Positions 61,353-64,000 of a DNA stretch of 64,000 nt are shown in pieces. A program made the translations under genes and the position numbers. The stretch is taken from positions 10,406,563-10,470,562 of the forward strand of contig NW_024737068.1 of NCBI RefSeq assembly GCF_018991925.1, written 5' to 3'. Under the pieces are notes generated by a model. The model saw only the letters and a program-made list of their open reading frames with translations, made no database searches and was not told the origin of the DNA. Within the stretch, counting starts at the first letter, position 1, and each line of letters begins with the position of its first letter. The DNA is from Homarus americanus. Lineage: Eukaryota; Arthropoda; Malacostraca; Decapoda; Nephropidae.

Positions 61353-64000
61353 TACACAGGGTGGTGAAAAGCGTCAAGTGTGGCAGCATTATGCTAGTGT
61401 TAAGGTGCAAGCGCTGCTGGCTTCCTCTCGCTTTCAGCTGCCGCCGCTGGCTAGCCCTCATGGCGAACAGGGAAGCAACTTATATAAGTCTTCACTTGCC
61501 AGTACACAGCCTCCTCACCATCAAGATTCCTGCTGTGCCTCCTCATGGCAACACACGGTAACTGGGTGCCTTGTGGACCCAGGCTGGATCAGCAGGGGAT
61601 CTGGAGTAAAGGTGGGCCCCAGAGCGATGGCGCACAAGTTCACTGGCATATGGACAGGTCGTGGCGACTACCAACCACCGCTCCGCTGCCTTGCGGATTA
61701 ACCTTGGTAGGTATAAGGCTACGGGAGTAAACCCCGAACAAAAAATCTGCTGTGGAGCCCTGCATCATGTAGACATGCTTACAAAACTCCAACAAAACCC
61801 CAAGGGCGGTGTAGGCGGAAGAGGTGACCACCATGGAAACCCAACGACTACACCAAAGGACGAAGGCAAAGCCTGATGAACAGGCTACCAAGGCGAAACC
61901 CAACAAACTGGGCTATTGGCAGTCCATTGCAACTCTCCCTGTCCCCAGTCATTGCAACACTCTCACCATTGAATCAGGAAAAGGAAGAGCCAAGATGTGT
62001 GGTTGCAGCCGGAGCTCCTGCTTCACCACATAAATCAACTCACGTGCAGCCATCATCCAGCTCACCATACCTCTCATCATCATCAAACCCCCTTATACCC
62101 CAAAAAAGTCCTATGGCGACGGACCAGTGGAGACGGGAACAGGCAGAGATGACTGCCGGGAATCTCTAGTCACAACTCTGCACATGGGTGGCACAGATAA
62201 GATGGTCGTTTATGCACTGGGATCTAGACAGCATTGCAATCCGGTCCTGTCTGTGTGAGTGAGCAGCCCTTACGAGGAGCCACTCTGCTCACCTCACACG
62301 GGGAAGGAGCTAGAAAAGTTGCCCTAAACATAGCCTACCTAAAACCCAACCTGACTAGGCAAGCGCACCTAGTAAGGTCATCCTTATGCAGTCGAAAACA
62401 CAATCAGAATCACAAATCCAAACAAAAACATACCATATAACCTCTTAGGGTCGCTGCATGGAATGTCAGGATCCTTCTGGATACTGGCACAAATGCACGT
62501 CCTGAAAGAAGAACTGCCCTTATGGCAGCCATCAGTAAGTCCCGGCTCCCAGATGAGGGCCATCTCACAGAGCGAAGGTCTGGCTACACCTTCTTCTGGA
62601 AGGGTAAGCTTGCTGTGGAGAGAAACCGCATTTATGGAGTTGCTTTGTCATTCGCCAATGCATCCTACACAGGCTAACTGAAATGCCTATTGGGATCAAC
62701 GAGCGTCTCATGACGCTTTGAGTCCCACAGAATCACTCATGTCATGGCTTCTTCATCAGTTCATACGCCCCAACACTGGATGCAGAGGATGACATCAAGG
62801 AGGCATTTTATGTAGACCTTGACAGAGTGCTAACCTCTATCCCCAGATAAGACAAGGTTGTGCTCCTTGGCGACTTCAATGCCAGAGTTGACAGATATGC
62901 TAACATTTGGCAGGGTACCATAGGGAGAAATGGACTAGGCAAGTGTAATCCCAACGGCCTACTCCTTCTCAGAAAGTGTGCTGCTCATAACATCACTATC
63001 ACCAATACCTTGTTTAGGCAAGCCGACCAGTTCAAGGGATCGTGGCAACACCTACAATCTAAACAGTCGCATCTCGTTGACTACATCATTGTCAGAGAAA
63101 AAGATCGCAGCGATGTTCTCATCACCCGTGCCATGCGTGCCTCAGACCACTGTGACACTGATCATCGACTTGTCAGATCTAAGCTCTCACTTCACGTTGC
63201 CCCAAAACGGCGAAGGCAGCAAGCCTCCAGAAGAGGCTTTAATACTAAGCATCTGGAGGACCCAGCAGTAGCACATGCTTTCGGAGAGCAGCTCAAACAT
63301 GGGCTTATAAACAACCCAACAGCAAACAACGTGAGTCCTAGTGCCGAATGTGATACTCTTATTCCTTTAGTGACAAAGACCTGGAGAGAGACCCTCGGCC
63401 AGACCAAAAGAATACATAATGAATGGTTTGATGAAAATGACCCGGCAATCAAAGTACACATCGATGATAAACGTGCTGCTTTTACTGACTGGCAGAACAA
63501 CCCTCAGTCTCGGACCAAAGCTGATAGCTTCCCCAAGAAGAAAGCAGCAGCCCAGCGGGAATTTTGCAATCTAAAGAATGACTGGCTTAAAAATAAATCA
63601 TGTGAAGCAAAAAAACTTGCAGATCAGCACAAGATGCACGAATTTTTCATTTCCACTAAAACATTTTATGGGCCAGTCAGTCGTGGTGCAGCCCCCCTTC
63701 GCTCATCTGACTGTAACCACATAATTAAAGACGATGAAGGTCTCCTTCAGTGCTGGAAAGAGCACTACCATTCATTGCTCAACCGAAACACCGATGTGGA
63801 TGTCCTGACTACCCAGCAGGTCCCTCAGCATCCAGAGCTGACCCACCTCAGCTATCCTCCATCCATGGATGAGGTAGCTACAGCCATCAAACAAAAGTAA
63901 AATAACAAAGCCATAGGGCCTGATGGAATCCAGGCTGAAGTGTATAAGGCAGGGGGACCTCTGCTTACCAGCCATCTCCACTCTCTCCTGGAGAATATAT
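61353..64000 (+). mobile_element. LINE copy F, most 5'-complete copy, runs off the window
   Basis: It contains about 450 bp of leader upstream of the point where copy A is truncated (11,697 corresponds to about 61,814). This leader includes stretches that read NHRSAALRINLGRYKATGVN and CCGALHHVDMLTKLQQNPKG, so it may hold a short upstream reading frame. Then come the endonuclease (about 62,450-63,200), the linker and the start of RT up to LLENI at the window end. Position of the true 5' end is uncertain; it is taken from the adjoining microsatellite. Confidence 0.88.
62860..64000 (+). pseudogene. LINE F endonuclease-to-RT frame, one nonsense codon
   Basis: A frame of 346 codons (62,860-63,900) reads [20 protein letters not shown] (catalytic GDFNAR), NTLFRQADQFKGSWQH, VDYIIVREKDRSDVLITRAM, SDHCDTDHRLVRSKLSLHV (catalytic SDH), KRRRQQASRRGFNTKHLEDP, the linker and PPSMDEVATAIKQK, then TAA. 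The same frame continues after that stop: NNKAIGPDGIQAEVYKAGGP to the window end. So a single nonsense codon separates the endonuclease-linker part from the RT. Upstream, between 62,457 and 62,860, frameshifts and an in-frame TAA (about 62,846-62,848) break the endonuclease N-terminus. The site of SINE-1 insertion in copy A is intact here (near 63,255). Confidence 0.92.

Overview
This window looks like repeat-dense, gene-poor nuclear DNA from an arthropod, most likely a decapod crustacean. That is an inference from the mix of features: many long (TA)n, (CA)n and (ATT)n microsatellites, kilobase-scale G-rich minisatellites, tRNA-headed SINEs, several old APE-type LINEs, Helitron, hAT and Penelope-like debris, and a short (TTAGG)n tract of the arthropod telomeric type. 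No intact host gene and no bacterial-type operon is visible. Every protein-like stretch that can be recognised is a broken mobile-element or multicopy-family copy. There is one 100-N scaffold gap (4,560-4,659).

Layout. 0-11 kb: a 5'-truncated SINE-1 copy, a frameshifted member of an uncharacterised protein family (951-1,957), an (ACAAC)-type satellite split by a tRNA-headed SINE-2 which is itself split by a 998-bp hAT-like element, then mostly unassigned DNA with a Jockey-like LINE relic near 9.2-9.8 kb. 11-19.3 kb: a huge 12/13-bp TGTGTTGTG-type minisatellite interrupted by LINE copy A, which carries a complete SINE-1 with an 11-bp target-site duplication. 19.3-29.1 kb: unassigned DNA, a possible hAT relic, a G-rich minisatellite, a 30-bp minisatellite, and three fold-back structures made from retroelement ends. 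29.6-31.6 kb: a Helitron with both termini and a deleted PIF1 helicase. 32-34 kb: a Penelope-like 3' end with a hammerhead-like motif, a minisatellite and a second SINE-2. 34-42 kb: mostly minisatellites and unassigned DNA. 42.3-48.7 kb: two related LINEs, B (minus) and C (plus), head to head around a (GT)n tract. 49-56.7 kb: more minisatellites and microsatellites. 56.7-64 kb: LINE D, a CR1-like LINE E on the minus strand, and LINE F, which enters from its 5' region and runs off the window end.

How it fits together: copies A, C, D and F belong to one LINE family (endonuclease, reverse transcriptase, C-terminal C2H2 finger where the 3' end is present), and B is a related family. Comparing them dates nested insertions, for example SINE-1 in A against empty sites in C and F. 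LINE E-type 3' ends, with (AAT)n tails on the plus strand, occur three times. The main value of the window is its clear nested insertion history and the recurrent fold-back junctions; no gene system of the host is evident.
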